This document shows positions 8,304 to 16,544 of a stretch of 64,000 nt of DNA, in pieces (position 1 is the stretch's first letter; the number at the start of each line of letters is the position of its first letter). The stretch spans positions 2,821,501-2,885,500 of the forward strand of contig CP064972.1 of NCBI GenBank assembly GCA_016699405.1. Reading direction: 5' to 3'. The stretch is from Holophagales bacterium. Its GTDB lineage: Bacteria; Acidobacteriota; Thermoanaerobaculia; Multivoradales; JAGPDF01. The position numbers and the translations under genes were made by a program. The notes under the pieces are model-generated. The model worked only from the letters and a program-made list of their open reading frames with translations. It made no database searches and was not told where the DNA came from.

Positions 8304-9470
8304 TTGTCCGCCAACGTCCCGCCGCCCCCCCGCCCCTCGTCGTTCGATCGACTGGGGCACTTCGTCCGCGAGTTCACCGACGGTCTGCGGACCGAGGACG
8401 TCCAGCGCCTGTTCAAGCGGGATGCGGCCCAGGCCTATGCGGTGCTGGCTCGCGACCGCGCCGTCGGGGAAGAGCCCCGGAACGGTCTGAAGCGCTGGCT
8501 GCACCGCGCCTGGGTCCTCTTTCGCGGCATCGCCTTCAAGCTCTCGCCGCCGCGGCGGCTGCTCTTCGTTCTCGCCCTGCTCTTCGCGTTCTTCGCCCTG
8601 ACCGCGCATCGCGTGCAGTTCGGTTCGCCGGAGGAGGGGATCCGGGTCGTTGCGGACGCGTCGCCATTCTGGATGCTCGCCAGCGTCAGCTTTCTCGTCT
8701 ACCTGCTCGCAGTCGAGCTCGCCGACCGCGTGCTGGTGCGCGACGAGCTCGAAGTCGCGCGGTCGGTGCAGGCGGAGTTGCTGCCGCGTGGAACGGTCGA
8801 GATCCCCGGCTTTCGCGTGGCGCACGGCTATCGCACCGCCAACGAGGTGGGCGGCGACTACTACGACTTCCTGCCGGTCGAGGGCGGCCGCATCGCGGTG
8901 GTCGTCGGCGACGCCAGCGGTCACGGCATGGCCGCCGGGCTGGTGATGGCGCTGGCGAGCGCGGCGATCCGGACGGCGGTCGAGCTCGACCCGAGCCCGG
9001 TGGCGGTCGCCCGCACGGTCAATCACGTGCTGGCGCGGACCGGGGGGGCGCGTTCGTTCATGAGCCTCTTCGTCGGCCTGCTCGACCCGGCGAGCGGCGC
9101 GCTCGAGTACGTCGACGCCGGCCACCCGTTCCCGCTGTTGCGCCGCCGCACCGGAGAGCTCGTCGAGCTGGGCCGCGGCGGCCTGCCGCTCGGCCTGCGT
9201 TCGACCCTGCCGCTGGCCGCCGAGCAGGCCGTTCTCGAAGACGGCGACGTGCTGGTGTTCTACAGCGACGGTCTGCCGGAAGGGGTGGGACGGGACGGTC
9301 AGGCCTTCGGCTTCGAGCGGCTGCGCGAGCTCGTCGCGCTCGGCGGCACGGTCGAGGCGATCCACGCGCGGATTCTCGCCGCCTTCGACACGCGCCACGG
9401 CACGGAGGCTCCGGCCGACGACCTGACGCTGGTGGTCATGGCGCGCGAAGCGGAGAGCCCCTCGGCCTGA
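8304..9470 (+). CDS. Membrane-anchored SpoIIE/PP2C serine phosphatase
   Basis: A 388-residue protein. After a polar N-terminus there are two hydrophobic segments (LLFVLALLFAFFAL and FWMLASVSFLVYLL, about residues 90-145), then a linker ARSVQAELLP and a PPM phosphatase domain with NEVGGDYYDFLP, VVVGDASGHGMAAGLVM, DAGHPFPLLRR, VFYSDGLPEGV and the terminal DDLTLVVMA. All metal-binding aspartates appear intact. It probably reverses serine phosphorylation in a partner-switching pathway. The TTG start at 8304 has GGGAG about seven bases upstream; the frame runs open far upstream without family similarity. Confidence 0.85.
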   Translation: MSANVPPPPRPSSFDRLGHFVREFTDGLRTEDVQRLFKRDAAQAYAVLARDRAVGEEPRNGLKRWLHRAWVLFRGIAFKLSPPRRLLFVLALLFAFFALTAHRVQFGSPEEGIRVVADASPFWMLASVSFLVYLLAVELADRVLVRDELEVARSVQAELLPRGTVEIPGFRVAHGYRTANEVGGDYYDFLPVEGGRIAVVVGDASGHGMAAGLVMALASAAIRTAVELDPSPVAVARTVNHVLARTGGARSFMSLFVGLLDPASGALEYVDAGHPFPLLRRRTGELVELGRGGLPLGLRSTLPLAAEQAVLEDGDVLVFYSDGLPEGVGRDGQAFGFERLRELVALGGTVEAIHARILAAFDTRHGTEAPADDLTLVVMAREAESPSA

Positions 9471-9548
9471 AAGGCCTCGCTCCACCAGAGAGGCACTTCC
9501 CGATCGGTTCCCGGCCGGCGCTGGCGGGGGGAACGAAGCCTCACCGGC

Positions 9549-9917
9549 CTAGTCGGCGTCGAGAGGATCGGCCAGCACGGCGTGCAGCTCGGCCGTGACG
9601 GCGCTGATCTCGGCGAAGCTGACGGGTTGCCAGGCGGCGCCGAAGCGGGCAGCGAGCAGTTCCGCCACCTCGGGAATCGGCAGGTGGCGGGCGATCGATT
9701 CGAGGAGCTCCCACTCGCGCGCCAACGCGGCGACCTCGTCGAGCTCGACGTCATGGCAGAAGGCCCAGGCCGCCTCGGCGGCCGACCCATAGTCGAGGGC
9801 GAGATCTTCGTGCAGGTAACCTCCGGCGAAGGCGGCGAGCGCCGGGCAGGCTTCGGCGTCGAGGCTGGCTGCGGCGTGGCGCGCCTCCGTTCGGCGGTCG
9901 CGGGACGAGTCGCTCAT
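9549..9917 (-). CDS. CdiI_2-like immunity protein for the adjacent RNase toxin
   Basis: A 122-residue acidic protein. The core AFAGGYLHEDLALDYGSAAEA (residues about 29-49) followed by a helical C-terminus resembles the CdiI_2 immunity-protein family. The ATG overlaps the upstream toxin stop as ATGA, and GGAGGAG lies directly before it, so the two are translationally coupled with the toxin first, as in contact-dependent inhibition cassettes. It should bind and neutralise the toxin in the cytoplasm. The family call is from pattern recognition; the position next to an RNase A-like toxin supports it strongly. It ends a corA operon. Confidence 0.72.
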   Translation of the reverse strand: MSDSSRDRRTEARHAAASLDAEACPALAAFAGGYLHEDLALDYGSAAEAAWAFCHDVELDEVAALAREWELLESIARHLPIPEVAELLAARFGAAWQPVSFAEISAVTAELHAVLADPLDAD

Positions 9918-10447
9918 CGCTCCTCCGTGGGATAGGCCGTCAGCACGATGAACCCGTCGCCGCGGGCGCGGAGGACGACGCGCGCCGCGAAGGCCTCGCG
10001 CGGTGAGCGGTCGCCGCGGGAGAGAGAAAGGCCGAACGGCCGTCCGTCGGGCGATCGCACGGTCAAGGCCAGGTTCGGCCGCCGTGGGCCGCGGGCACAC
10101 CAGCTGTCGATCCGCTCGCGAAAACGATCGAGGGCGAGGCCGACCGCGCGCTCGGCCGTCGCGCGATCCGAGAAAGTCGACGCGGTGCGGACGCCGCGCT
10201 CCTGCGCCAGGCGGTCGGCGAGATCGGCCGGCGAACGACCGACGTGGCGCGCCAGCGTGTGGCCGCCGTCGCGCTCGTCGGCCGCCAGGTCGTAGGCGAG
10301 ACCGCCGCCCTCGCCCCGAGCCGACGTCGCCGACGAGCGCCGCTCGCCGCGGCTCGGCGGCGAAGCCAGGTCGCAGCCGGCCAGCGCCAGGCCGCACAGC
10401 AGCAGGAGCCCGAGCGCCCGGCGCGGCCCTCCCCTTCGCGGTGGCAT
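9914..10447 (-). CDS. Lipoprotein with bacterial RNase A-like (CdiA-CT type) toxin domain
   Basis: A 177-residue protein. Residues 10-25 form a lipoprotein signal with lipobox LAGC (Cys25). From about residue 50 the sequence matches the CdiA-CT RNase A family: GGHTLARHVGRSPADLADRL, TASTFSDRATAERAV, and the final GFIVLTAYPTEER. Catalytic residues described for the Yersinia kristensenii toxin (His, Arg 11 residues later, and Thr-x-Tyr) have matching candidates here: His68, Arg79, Thr170, Tyr172. It should degrade RNA. It is not on a CdiA filament but on a short lipoprotein, so delivery must differ. It starts 3 bases after corA and overlaps the immunity gene. Confidence 0.78.
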   Translation of the reverse strand: MPPRRGGPRRALGLLLLCGLALAGCDLASPPSRGERRSSATSARGEGGGLAYDLAADERDGGHTLARHVGRSPADLADRLAQERGVRTASTFSDRATAERAVGLALDRFRERIDSWCARGPRRPNLALTVRSPDGRPFGLSLSRGDRSPREAFAARVVLRARGDGFIVLTAYPTEER

Positions 10448-10450
10448 CGC

Positions 10451-11404
10451 TCAGCGCTCGCGCAAGAAGAAGCGGTGCAGGCCGAAGGCGACGGCGCCCA
10501 TCAACGCGAGGGTGAACCCCGTCCCCCAGGGGCTGTCGAGCCGCGGCCAGGTGTGGTTGAAGTTCATCCCGTAGAAACCGGTGATCACCGCGAAGGCGCC
10601 GATCACCACGGTGACCCGGGTGAGCCGGTTCACCACGACGTTCAGCCGGTTCGAGATCGCCGACATGTAGAGGTCCACCATGCTGGTCAGCAGATCGCGG
10701 AAGGTGTCGACCGTGTCGGTGATCCGCAGCAGGTGGTCGTAGACGTCGCGGAAGTGGAACCGCATCAACTCCGGGTCGATCAGCCCGAGGTCGCGGCGCG
10801 TCAAGACGTTGAACATGTCGCGCTGCGGGCCGACGACGCGTCGCACTTCGATGAGCGAGCGCTTGAGAGCGAGGAGACGTTCGAGGATCGCCTCGCGCGG
10901 AGACGCCAACAGCTCGTCTTCGAGCGCCGAGAGCTCCTCGTCGATCGTGTCGAGGACCGGAAAGTAGCCGTCGACGACCGTGTCGACCAGGGCGTAGAGC
11001 AGGAACCCCGGGGTGAGCGGTCGTCCGTTCGAGTGGCGCTGCAGCCGGAGCTCGACTTCGGCGACCACCGACTCCTGCTCCGGGTGGACGGTGACCACGT
11101 AGTTGGGGCCGATGAAGACGTCGAGCTCGCGGAAGGTCGTCTCCGCGCCATCGCGGACCACCGGGTTGAGGATGAGGAACAGATGCCCTTCGTACTCGTC
11201 GACCTTGGGGCGCTGGCGCTGGTTGCGGGTGTCCTCGATCGCCAGCGGATGGAAGCCGAAGACCTTCTCCATCAACTCGAGATGCTCGGTCTCGGGTCCG
11301 GTGAGATCGACCCAGAGGACGCGCTCGGGGTCGGCGAGCAGGGCGCGCAGCTCTTCGACGGAGACGCTCTCCGGAGCCGGGGGGTGCGAGAGGACGATGC
11401 GCAT
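10451..11404 (-). CDS. corA: CorA-type magnesium/cobalt transporter
   Basis: A 317-residue inner-membrane Mg2+ channel. The long cytoplasmic N-terminal domain ends in two transmembrane helices; the first ends with the signature YGMNFNHTW, and the second (TLALMGAVAFGLHRFF) is followed by a basic tail. The ATG at 11404 is preferred; a TTG five codons upstream is possible. A TATATT element (11418-11423, minus strand) is a candidate promoter. The RNase toxin and immunity genes follow directly and would be cotranscribed. Confidence 0.93.
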   Translation of the reverse strand: MRIVLSHPPAPESVSVEELRALLADPERVLWVDLTGPETEHLELMEKVFGFHPLAIEDTRNQRQRPKVDEYEGHLFLILNPVVRDGAETTFRELDVFIGPNYVVTVHPEQESVVAEVELRLQRHSNGRPLTPGFLLYALVDTVVDGYFPVLDTIDEELSALEDELLASPREAILERLLALKRSLIEVRRVVGPQRDMFNVLTRRDLGLIDPELMRFHFRDVYDHLLRITDTVDTFRDLLTSMVDLYMSAISNRLNVVVNRLTRVTVVIGAFAVITGFYGMNFNHTWPRLDSPWGTGFTLALMGAVAFGLHRFFLRER

Positions 11405-11417
11405 CGGAGTCTGGCGC

Positions 11418-11423
11418 AATATA
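11418..11423 (-). promoter_or_regulatory. Candidate -10 element for corA operon
   Basis: TATATT on the minus strand inside GGGCTATATTGCG, 13 bases before the corA ATG. It fits the TANNNT element found before many genes here, with no clear -35. Confidence 0.4.
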
Positions 11424-11449
11424 GCCCAGGTGCGGCGTGGGCGCCGTCG

Positions 11450-13750
11450 TCAGTCGAGGCGGAGATGGCGCAGCCGCAGGCTGTTGCCCACCACGCTGAC
11501 GCTGCTCGTCGCCATCGCCAGGGCGGCGAACGCCGGGTGGAGGTCGCGCAACACCGACGGGAGGCCCGTCATGCCATGCAGGGCCCCGGCGGCCACCGGA
11601 ATCAGCAGGACGTTGTAGAAGAACGCCCAGAAGAGGTTCTGCCGGATCGTCCGCATCGTCGCGCGCGAGAGTGCCAGCGCCTTGCCGACACCCGCGAGGT
11701 CGGCGGCGAGGAGGGTCACGTCGGCCGCCTCCTTCGCCACGTCGGCGCCGCTGCCGATGGCGAAGCCGACCTCGGCGCTGGAGAGGGCCGGCGCGTCGTT
11801 GACGCCGTCGCCGACCATCGCCACTGGCCCGCGGCCGTCCCGTTGCAGCGAGCGGATCGCCTCGGCCTTCCCCTCGGGCCGCACCTCGGCGAGGACCTCG
11901 GTGATCCCGACCTCGGCGGCGACGGCACGGGCCACCGCCGTGCGGTCCCCGGAGAGCAGGACGAGCGCGAGGCCCCGTTCCACCAGTCGCGCGATGGCCT
12001 CCTTCGCCCCCGGCTTGACCGGATCGTGCATCGCGACGAGCCCGGCGAGCTCGCCGTCGACGGCAATCCAGAGCAACGTCCGCGCCGCGGCCTCGAAGGC
12101 GGCCGCCTCTGCCCGGAGCTCCTCCGTGGCCGTCCCTTGTTCGGCCAGGAAGCGCTCGCTGCCGATCGTGATCCGCCGCCCGTCGACCCGCGCGACCACG
12201 CCTGCGCCGGGCACGGCGCGCAGCTCCTGCGGCGCGGCGAGCGACAATCCGTGTGCTTCGGCAGCCCGGACCAGCGCGCGGGCCAGCGGATGCTCGCTCC
12301 CGGATTCGGCCGCCGCGGCGAGTGCGAGCAGACGGTCGAGATGCCAACCGCGGGCCGGAACGATCTGCTCGACCGCGGCCTGCCCCGTCGTGACGGTACC
12401 GGTCTTGTCGAGGACGACGGTCCGTACCCGTTCGGCGCGCTCGACCGCCTCGGCGTCGCGAAACAGCAGGCCCGCCTCGGCGCCGCGGCCGGTGCCGACC
12501 ATGATCGCGGTCGGCGTCGCGAGCCCGAGGGCGCAAGGGCAGGCGATGACCAGAACCGCGACGAGACGCAGAAGCGCCGCGGTGAAGCCGGCTCCCGCGA
12601 CAAGCCACCAGAAGAGGAACGACGCCAGGGCGATGGCGATCACTGTCGGGACGAAGATCCCGGCGACGCGATCGGCCAGTCGCTGGATCGGTGCCCGGCT
12701 TCCCTGTGCCTGCTCGACGAGTCGGACGATCCGCGCCAACACCGTGTCGGCGCCGACCTCGCGCGCCTCGATCACCAGCATCCCTTCGCGGTTGACCGTG
12801 CCGCCGACGACGCGGTCCCCCGGTCCGCGGTCGACCGGCAGACTCTCGCCCGAAAGCAGCGCCTCGTCGACCGCAGACTGGCCGGAGACGACGACGCCGT
12901 CGGTGGGAATCTGTTCGCCCGGTCTCACCCGCAGCCGGTCGCCGGGACGCACGGCGGCGAGAGGAACCTCGACGTCGCCCCCGTCGTCGATCCGCCGGGC
13001 GGTCTTCGGTCTCAGGTCGAGCAGCGCTCGCAGCGCCGAGCTGGTGCGCCCGCGCGCCTTCGCCTCGAGGAGCTTGCCGACCTTGATCAGGGTGAGGATC
13101 GCCGCCGCGGTCTCGAAGTAGACGTGATGCCCCAGACGGTGATCGCCCAGGGTCAGCGCGATCGCCACGGCCACCGAGAAGAGGAACGCCGTGAGCGAGC
13201 CGAGGGCCACCAGCACGTCCATGTTCGCCACGCCGTTGCGAAGCGCTCGCCAGGCCCCGACGACGAAATCGCGACCGACGATCGCCTGGACCGGCGTGGC
13301 GAGCGCGAAGAAGAGCCAGGAGACCCAGATCGCCTCGGCCCAGGCGCCGAGCCACCCCAGGTCGCGGGCCATGCTGAGGGCGAAGAGCGGCAGGGTGAAG
13401 GCGATGCCCACGGCGAGGAGCCGACGCTCTCGGCCCTCCTCGGCGAGGCGGGCGGCGCGCTCGGCGTCGACGAGCGGGGCGCCCGCGGCCTCCACGACGT
13501 CGTAGCCGGCACGACGGATCGCCGCGACGAGGTCGCCCCGCCGCGCGCGTTTCGCGTCGTGCTCGACCATGGCGCGCTCTGTGGCCAGATTCACCGTGGC
13601 CGAGAGGACCCCGGGGACCTTGCGCATCAGTGCCCGCTCGACTGCCAACGAGCAGTTGGCGCAGGTCATGCCGGAGATCGAAAGCTCGGTGCGGGTCACG
13701 TCGTCCGGAGCGGCCGAGGCCGCGGGCGACTCGCCGGAGGAGGCGGTCAC
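11450..13750 (-). CDS. copA: Cu+-exporting P1B-type ATPase
   Basis: A 766-residue pump that uses ATP to export Cu+ across the inner membrane. Domains in order: one heavy-metal-associated domain (GMTCANC near residue 30), transmembrane helices, actuator domain with LLSGESLPV, the CPC metal-binding motif (VIACPCALGLATPT), the phosphorylation site DKTGTVTTG, the SEHPLA motif, the hinge VGDGVNDAPAL, and a last helix with MATSSVSVVGNSLRL typical of Cu+ pumps. GTG start with GAAGAG upstream. The copper chaperone gene precedes it by 6 bases. Confidence 0.95.
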   Translation of the reverse strand: MTASSGESPAASAAPDDVTRTELSISGMTCANCSLAVERALMRKVPGVLSATVNLATERAMVEHDAKRARRGDLVAAIRRAGYDVVEAAGAPLVDAERAARLAEEGRERRLLAVGIAFTLPLFALSMARDLGWLGAWAEAIWVSWLFFALATPVQAIVGRDFVVGAWRALRNGVANMDVLVALGSLTAFLFSVAVAIALTLGDHRLGHHVYFETAAAILTLIKVGKLLEAKARGRTSSALRALLDLRPKTARRIDDGGDVEVPLAAVRPGDRLRVRPGEQIPTDGVVVSGQSAVDEALLSGESLPVDRGPGDRVVGGTVNREGMLVIEAREVGADTVLARIVRLVEQAQGSRAPIQRLADRVAGIFVPTVIAIALASFLFWWLVAGAGFTAALLRLVAVLVIACPCALGLATPTAIMVGTGRGAEAGLLFRDAEAVERAERVRTVVLDKTGTVTTGQAAVEQIVPARGWHLDRLLALAAAAESGSEHPLARALVRAAEAHGLSLAAPQELRAVPGAGVVARVDGRRITIGSERFLAEQGTATEELRAEAAAFEAAARTLLWIAVDGELAGLVAMHDPVKPGAKEAIARLVERGLALVLLSGDRTAVARAVAAEVGITEVLAEVRPEGKAEAIRSLQRDGRGPVAMVGDGVNDAPALSSAEVGFAIGSGADVAKEAADVTLLAADLAGVGKALALSRATMRTIRQNLFWAFFYNVLLIPVAAGALHGMTGLPSVLRDLHPAFAALAMATSSVSVVGNSLRLRHLRLD

Positions 13751-13756
13751 CGCTCT

Positions 13757-13966
13757 TCAGCTCTCGGCGGGAGGAAAGCCGATCTCGGTCAACGCCCCGA
13801 CGAGGCGAGGCCAGTCGGCCGGCGGCTCCCAGGCGACCACGACCTGCTTGGTCGCGGCGTCGGCTCGCACCGTCGTGACCCCTTCGACTTCGGCAAGCTC
13901 GCGCTCGATCGTGCGCACGCAATGGCCGCAGTTGATGGCAGGGACGATCACGGTCTTCTCGGGCAT
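13757..13966 (-). CDS. copZ: CopZ-like copper chaperone (HMA domain)
   Basis: A 69-residue single HMA-domain protein: PEKTVIVPAINCGHC followed by VRTIERELAEVEGV and a typical beta-alpha-beta end. The metal-binding pair is CGHC. It probably carries Cu+ in the cytoplasm and hands it to the downstream CopA. ATG 13966 has GAGGAGG upstream; a longer frame to 13987 is less likely. TAGAGT at 13986-13991 (minus) is a candidate -10. Confidence 0.87.
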   Translation of the reverse strand: MPEKTVIVPAINCGHCVRTIERELAEVEGVTTVRADAATKQVVVAWEPPADWPRLVGALTEIGFPPAES

Positions 13967-14039
13967 GGAACGCCTCCTCGCGCGCACTCTAGTTCAACGC
14001 CGCGCGGGGCGGCCGAATTCCGCCGGGTGGCCGGCGGAC

Positions 14040-14912
14040 TCAGGGCCGCGCCAGGAGCTGGCGCGCCTGTTCGAGGATGCGCGAGTCTTCGGTCAGGGTC
14101 GCCGGGTGGGCGCTCCGCGCCAGGAGATCGCGCAGGATGGCGTCGATCTCGCCTCGCGTGACCTTGTCGCCGTGCTCGATCAGCGCCTCGATCAGGTAGA
14201 TCCGGTTGTAGAGGTAGTCGGGGGCGAGCTCGACCGCGCGTCGCAGCTCGCGGACGCCGAGGTTGTGGTCGATCCAGCCGGTGAAGAACGGGATCGACGG
14301 CGCGCGGTCATGGAGCCGTCCGAGAATGCGATGGCCGCCGGCCTGCTCGAAGCGTTCGTCGAGAGCGATGACCGTCTCGGCGCCGTCACGGATCCGGCCC
14401 GCCACTCCCTGGCGTGCCGCGGCCATGGTGCCGAACTCCTCGCCCCAGAGACCCCAGTTGGCGGCGCCCCAGAAGTAGATCGGCAGGGCCTCGGGGACGC
14501 TGCCGAGCGCTCGCGCGCGCTCGGCCGGCTTCATCGCGTCGAGCTTCTTGCGTCCGCCGAAACGAGTCGAGAGTAGGTCGAGAGCCCGTTCGCCGACGTC
14601 CCGCCCGCGCGCGAAGACGGCCTGACGCGGCTCGTTGCCGGTCGTCGCGTAGTCGCCTTGGAACCAGAGCGCGCGCATCAGCTTCCAGTGCGCCTCGAGG
14701 CTCGTGGCGTCGAGTGCCAGAGCCGCCTCGTAGGCCGTCACCGCTTCGCCGATCGGCTGGGGAGCCGCCTTGCCGGCGACCTGTCCTTCGGCCCGTCGCG
14801 CCCATGCGGCATCGCCGCGGGCAATCGCTTCGGCGGGGGTCTCGGCGTGACCGGCGAGGGGCAGGCAGAAGGCGAGGGCAAGAGTCCAGGCGGCAAGCGG
14901 GCGCACGGTCAT
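14040..14912 (-). CDS. Exported TPR-like protein, TatT-related fold
   Basis: A 290-residue protein with a signal peptide (LAAWTLALAFCLPLAGHAE). The rest is helical and repeat-like: an AVTAYEAALALDATSLEAHWKL segment typical of TPR units, then PIYFWGAANWGLWGEEFG, GGHRILGRLHDRAP and LRRAVELAPDYLYNR. The pattern resembles the TatT periplasmic component associated with TRAP transporters, but no TRAP genes are nearby. It lies 58 bases after the sodium-pump operon and has its own TANNNT element, so it is probably a separate leaderless unit. Function unknown. Confidence 0.65.
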   Translation of the reverse strand: MTVRPLAAWTLALAFCLPLAGHAETPAEAIARGDAAWARRAEGQVAGKAAPQPIGEAVTAYEAALALDATSLEAHWKLMRALWFQGDYATTGNEPRQAVFARGRDVGERALDLLSTRFGGRKKLDAMKPAERARALGSVPEALPIYFWGAANWGLWGEEFGTMAAARQGVAGRIRDGAETVIALDERFEQAGGHRILGRLHDRAPSIPFFTGWIDHNLGVRELRRAVELAPDYLYNRIYLIEALIEHGDKVTRGEIDAILRDLLARSAHPATLTEDSRILEQARQLLARP

Positions 14913-14918
14913 GGGGCG

Positions 14919-14924
14919 AGCGTA
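14919..14924 (-). promoter_or_regulatory. TANNNT element, probable leaderless promoter
   Basis: TACGCT on the minus strand ends 6 bases before the ATG at 14912, and there is no Shine-Dalgarno sequence. Transcription would begin at or next to the start codon. Confidence 0.45.
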
Positions 14925-14970
14925 GCAGAGGGGTGCCGGAGCGCGGGAGGCGCGCCGAGCGTCGCGACCG

Positions 14971-15168
14971 CTAGGAGGGGTCGCGACGCGTCCGTGTCCC
15001 GAGGGTGATGACGAACAGGCCGGCGAAGGCGAGCAGGATCCCGGCGGTGCGGACCCACGGCGGCCACGGCGCGGGCGCCAGGTCCGCACCGAGCCGCGCC
15101 ACCAGCACGCCGCCGAACGCCAGCGCCGTGCCGCCGACCCAGGTGCCGCGCCGCGAGCGGGGGATCAC
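14971..15168 (-). CDS. Small two-helix membrane protein at the end of the Na+-pump operon
   Basis: A 65-residue protein with two hydrophobic segments (GGTALAFGGVLVARLG and AGILLAFAGLFVITLG) and basic ends. Its GTG overlaps the stop of the beta-subunit gene as GTGA, so it is coupled to it. I do not recognise a family. It could be an accessory or assembly protein of the decarboxylase pump, judged only from coupling. Confidence 0.6.
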   Translation of the reverse strand: MIPRSRRGTWVGGTALAFGGVLVARLGADLAPAPWPPWVRTAGILLAFAGLFVITLGTRTRRDPS

Positions 15169-16382
15169 TGGAAGAAGGGCACCAGCGTGATGTAGATCCC
15201 GGCGATGATCGCGGTGGTGATCACGCCACAGATGTTGGCACCGAGCGCCTCCGGGAGGATCAGCACGTCGGGTGCCTCGTCCCAGACCGACTTCTGGGCC
15301 ACCTTCGCCGTCGTCGGCACGCAGCTCACGGCGGCGATGCCGATCACCGGGTTGTAGCGCCCGCGCTTGAACAGCAGCATCAGGTAGCCGCCGGCGATCC
15401 CGCCGATGCCGGAGAGCAGCAGCGAAAGGATGCCCAGCAACAGGAGCAGCAACACCTGCGGGTTGAGGATGGTGTTGGCCTCGCAGAGGACGCCGAGCAG
15501 CAAGCCGAGAAAGAAGGTCGAGCCGTAGAGGATCGGACCGCCGATGATGTCGACGAAGTGCTTGAGCCCGGCCTCCTTGACCGCGACGCCGACGAAGAGC
15601 GAGAGGAAGAGCGGCGCGGCGACGGGGAAGAGCAGGCAGAGGACGCTGCAGGAGACGATGGAGAATGCCAGCTTTTCGCCCGAGGTGATGTCGACGGTCT
15701 TCTTCGGCGGAGCCGGCTTGAGCGCGCGCAACCGGCGTGGCACGAGCAGCTTGATCAGGTACGGATAACCGCCGTAGGTGAGCCCGAGGTAGAGGTAGGC
15801 CACGACGGTGATCGGCACGAAGAGGTGCTTCGAGAGGGTCAGCGAGGTGTAGAGGACCATCGGACCGTCCGCACCGCCGACCATGGCAATCGACGCGGCC
15901 TCTCCGGGCTTGAGCCCGAGAGCCATGGCGATGGGGAAGGTGGCGATGGTCCCGAGCTCGGCGCAGAGCGCCAGGAACATGCTTTCGAACGGCCTCGCCA
16001 GCACGTAGCTGACGTCGAGCAGCACGCCGATGCCCATGAAGACGAGACAGGCGATCAGGCCGTTGCTGAAGGTGAAGGTGTAGATCGGCTGCAGCCAGTC
16101 GATCTGCAGGATGTTCATCAGCTGCGCCGGCTCGCTGAGGATCGGGTCGACGAAGAGCGTCCCCTGGACCCCCGGTGCGAGGAAGAGCACACCGGCGTTG
16201 ACGGCGCTCATGCCGAAGCCCATCGGGATCATCAGCAGCGGATCGAGAATCTCGCGCTTGCCGAGGTAGACGAGCAGCATGCCGAGGAGGATCAGGGCGA
16301 TCCGCGCCACGATCACCGCGGGACGCGAGGCGACGAGGGTCTGGATGCCCTGGAAGAGACTCAGCAGGAGGTCGAAGCTCAC
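15165..16382 (-). CDS. mmdB: Na+-translocating decarboxylase beta subunit
   Basis: A 405-residue integral membrane protein of the OadB/MmdB/GcdB family. It carries the Na+ channel and removes CO2 from carboxybiotin. Conserved regions include PMGFGMSAVNAG, FSNGLIACLVFMGIGV, MVGGADGPMVLYTSLTLS with the functionally key aspartate, and the C-terminal LGANICGVITTAIIAGIY. The GTG start overlaps the stop of the upstream 41-codon gene, and AGGAGGG lies just before it. The operon context, with an acyl-CoA carboxyltransferase as alpha subunit, points to methylmalonyl-CoA rather than oxaloacetate as substrate. Confidence 0.92.
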   Translation of the reverse strand: MSFDLLLSLFQGIQTLVASRPAVIVARIALILLGMLLVYLGKREILDPLLMIPMGFGMSAVNAGVLFLAPGVQGTLFVDPILSEPAQLMNILQIDWLQPIYTFTFSNGLIACLVFMGIGVLLDVSYVLARPFESMFLALCAELGTIATFPIAMALGLKPGEAASIAMVGGADGPMVLYTSLTLSKHLFVPITVVAYLYLGLTYGGYPYLIKLLVPRRLRALKPAPPKKTVDITSGEKLAFSIVSCSVLCLLFPVAAPLFLSLFVGVAVKEAGLKHFVDIIGGPILYGSTFFLGLLLGVLCEANTILNPQVLLLLLLGILSLLLSGIGGIAGGYLMLLFKRGRYNPVIGIAAVSCVPTTAKVAQKSVWDEAPDVLILPEALGANICGVITTAIIAGIYITLVPFFQ

Positions 16383-16504
16383 GAGCCCTCCTTCCGGGTC
16401 AACTGAACGGTGAGGTAGATCGCCTTGATCAGCACGGCGACGAAGAGCGAGAGCGCCGCCGCGATGCCGTAGACGAGCAGAGCCAGCAGAACCGCGGATT
16501 TCAT
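16379..16504 (-). CDS. 41-residue membrane microprotein, MmdE-like epsilon subunit candidate
   Basis: A 42-codon ORF (including stop) between the biotin carrier and beta-subunit genes. It begins MKSAVLLALLVYGIAAAL, has one membrane helix over about residues 4-28, and ends in a short basic tail (LTRKEGS). Its TGA overlaps the GTG of mmdB. In Veillonella the same pump has a very short epsilon subunit (MmdE) next to these genes, so position and topology support this role. There is no strong sequence motif, so the assignment rests on context. It is too short for default gene callers. Confidence 0.62.
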   Translation of the reverse strand: MKSAVLLALLVYGIAAALSLFVAVLIKAIYLTVQLTRKEGS

Positions 16505-16544
16505 CGGGTGGTCCGTCCGGAGCGGTCGGGAGGTCGCGGTGCGG

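Noticed and set aside
9918..13922. A very long open frame (over 1300 codons) on the minus strand through copA and corA
   Set aside because: It is a low-complexity Arg/Gly/Ala-rich shadow frame in GC-rich DNA. Only its last 122 codons, from the ATG at 9917, look like a protein.
10244..14161. A 1305-codon plus-strand open frame
   Set aside because: It lies antisense to corA, copA and copZ, whose protein motifs are clear; its own composition has no recognisable domain.
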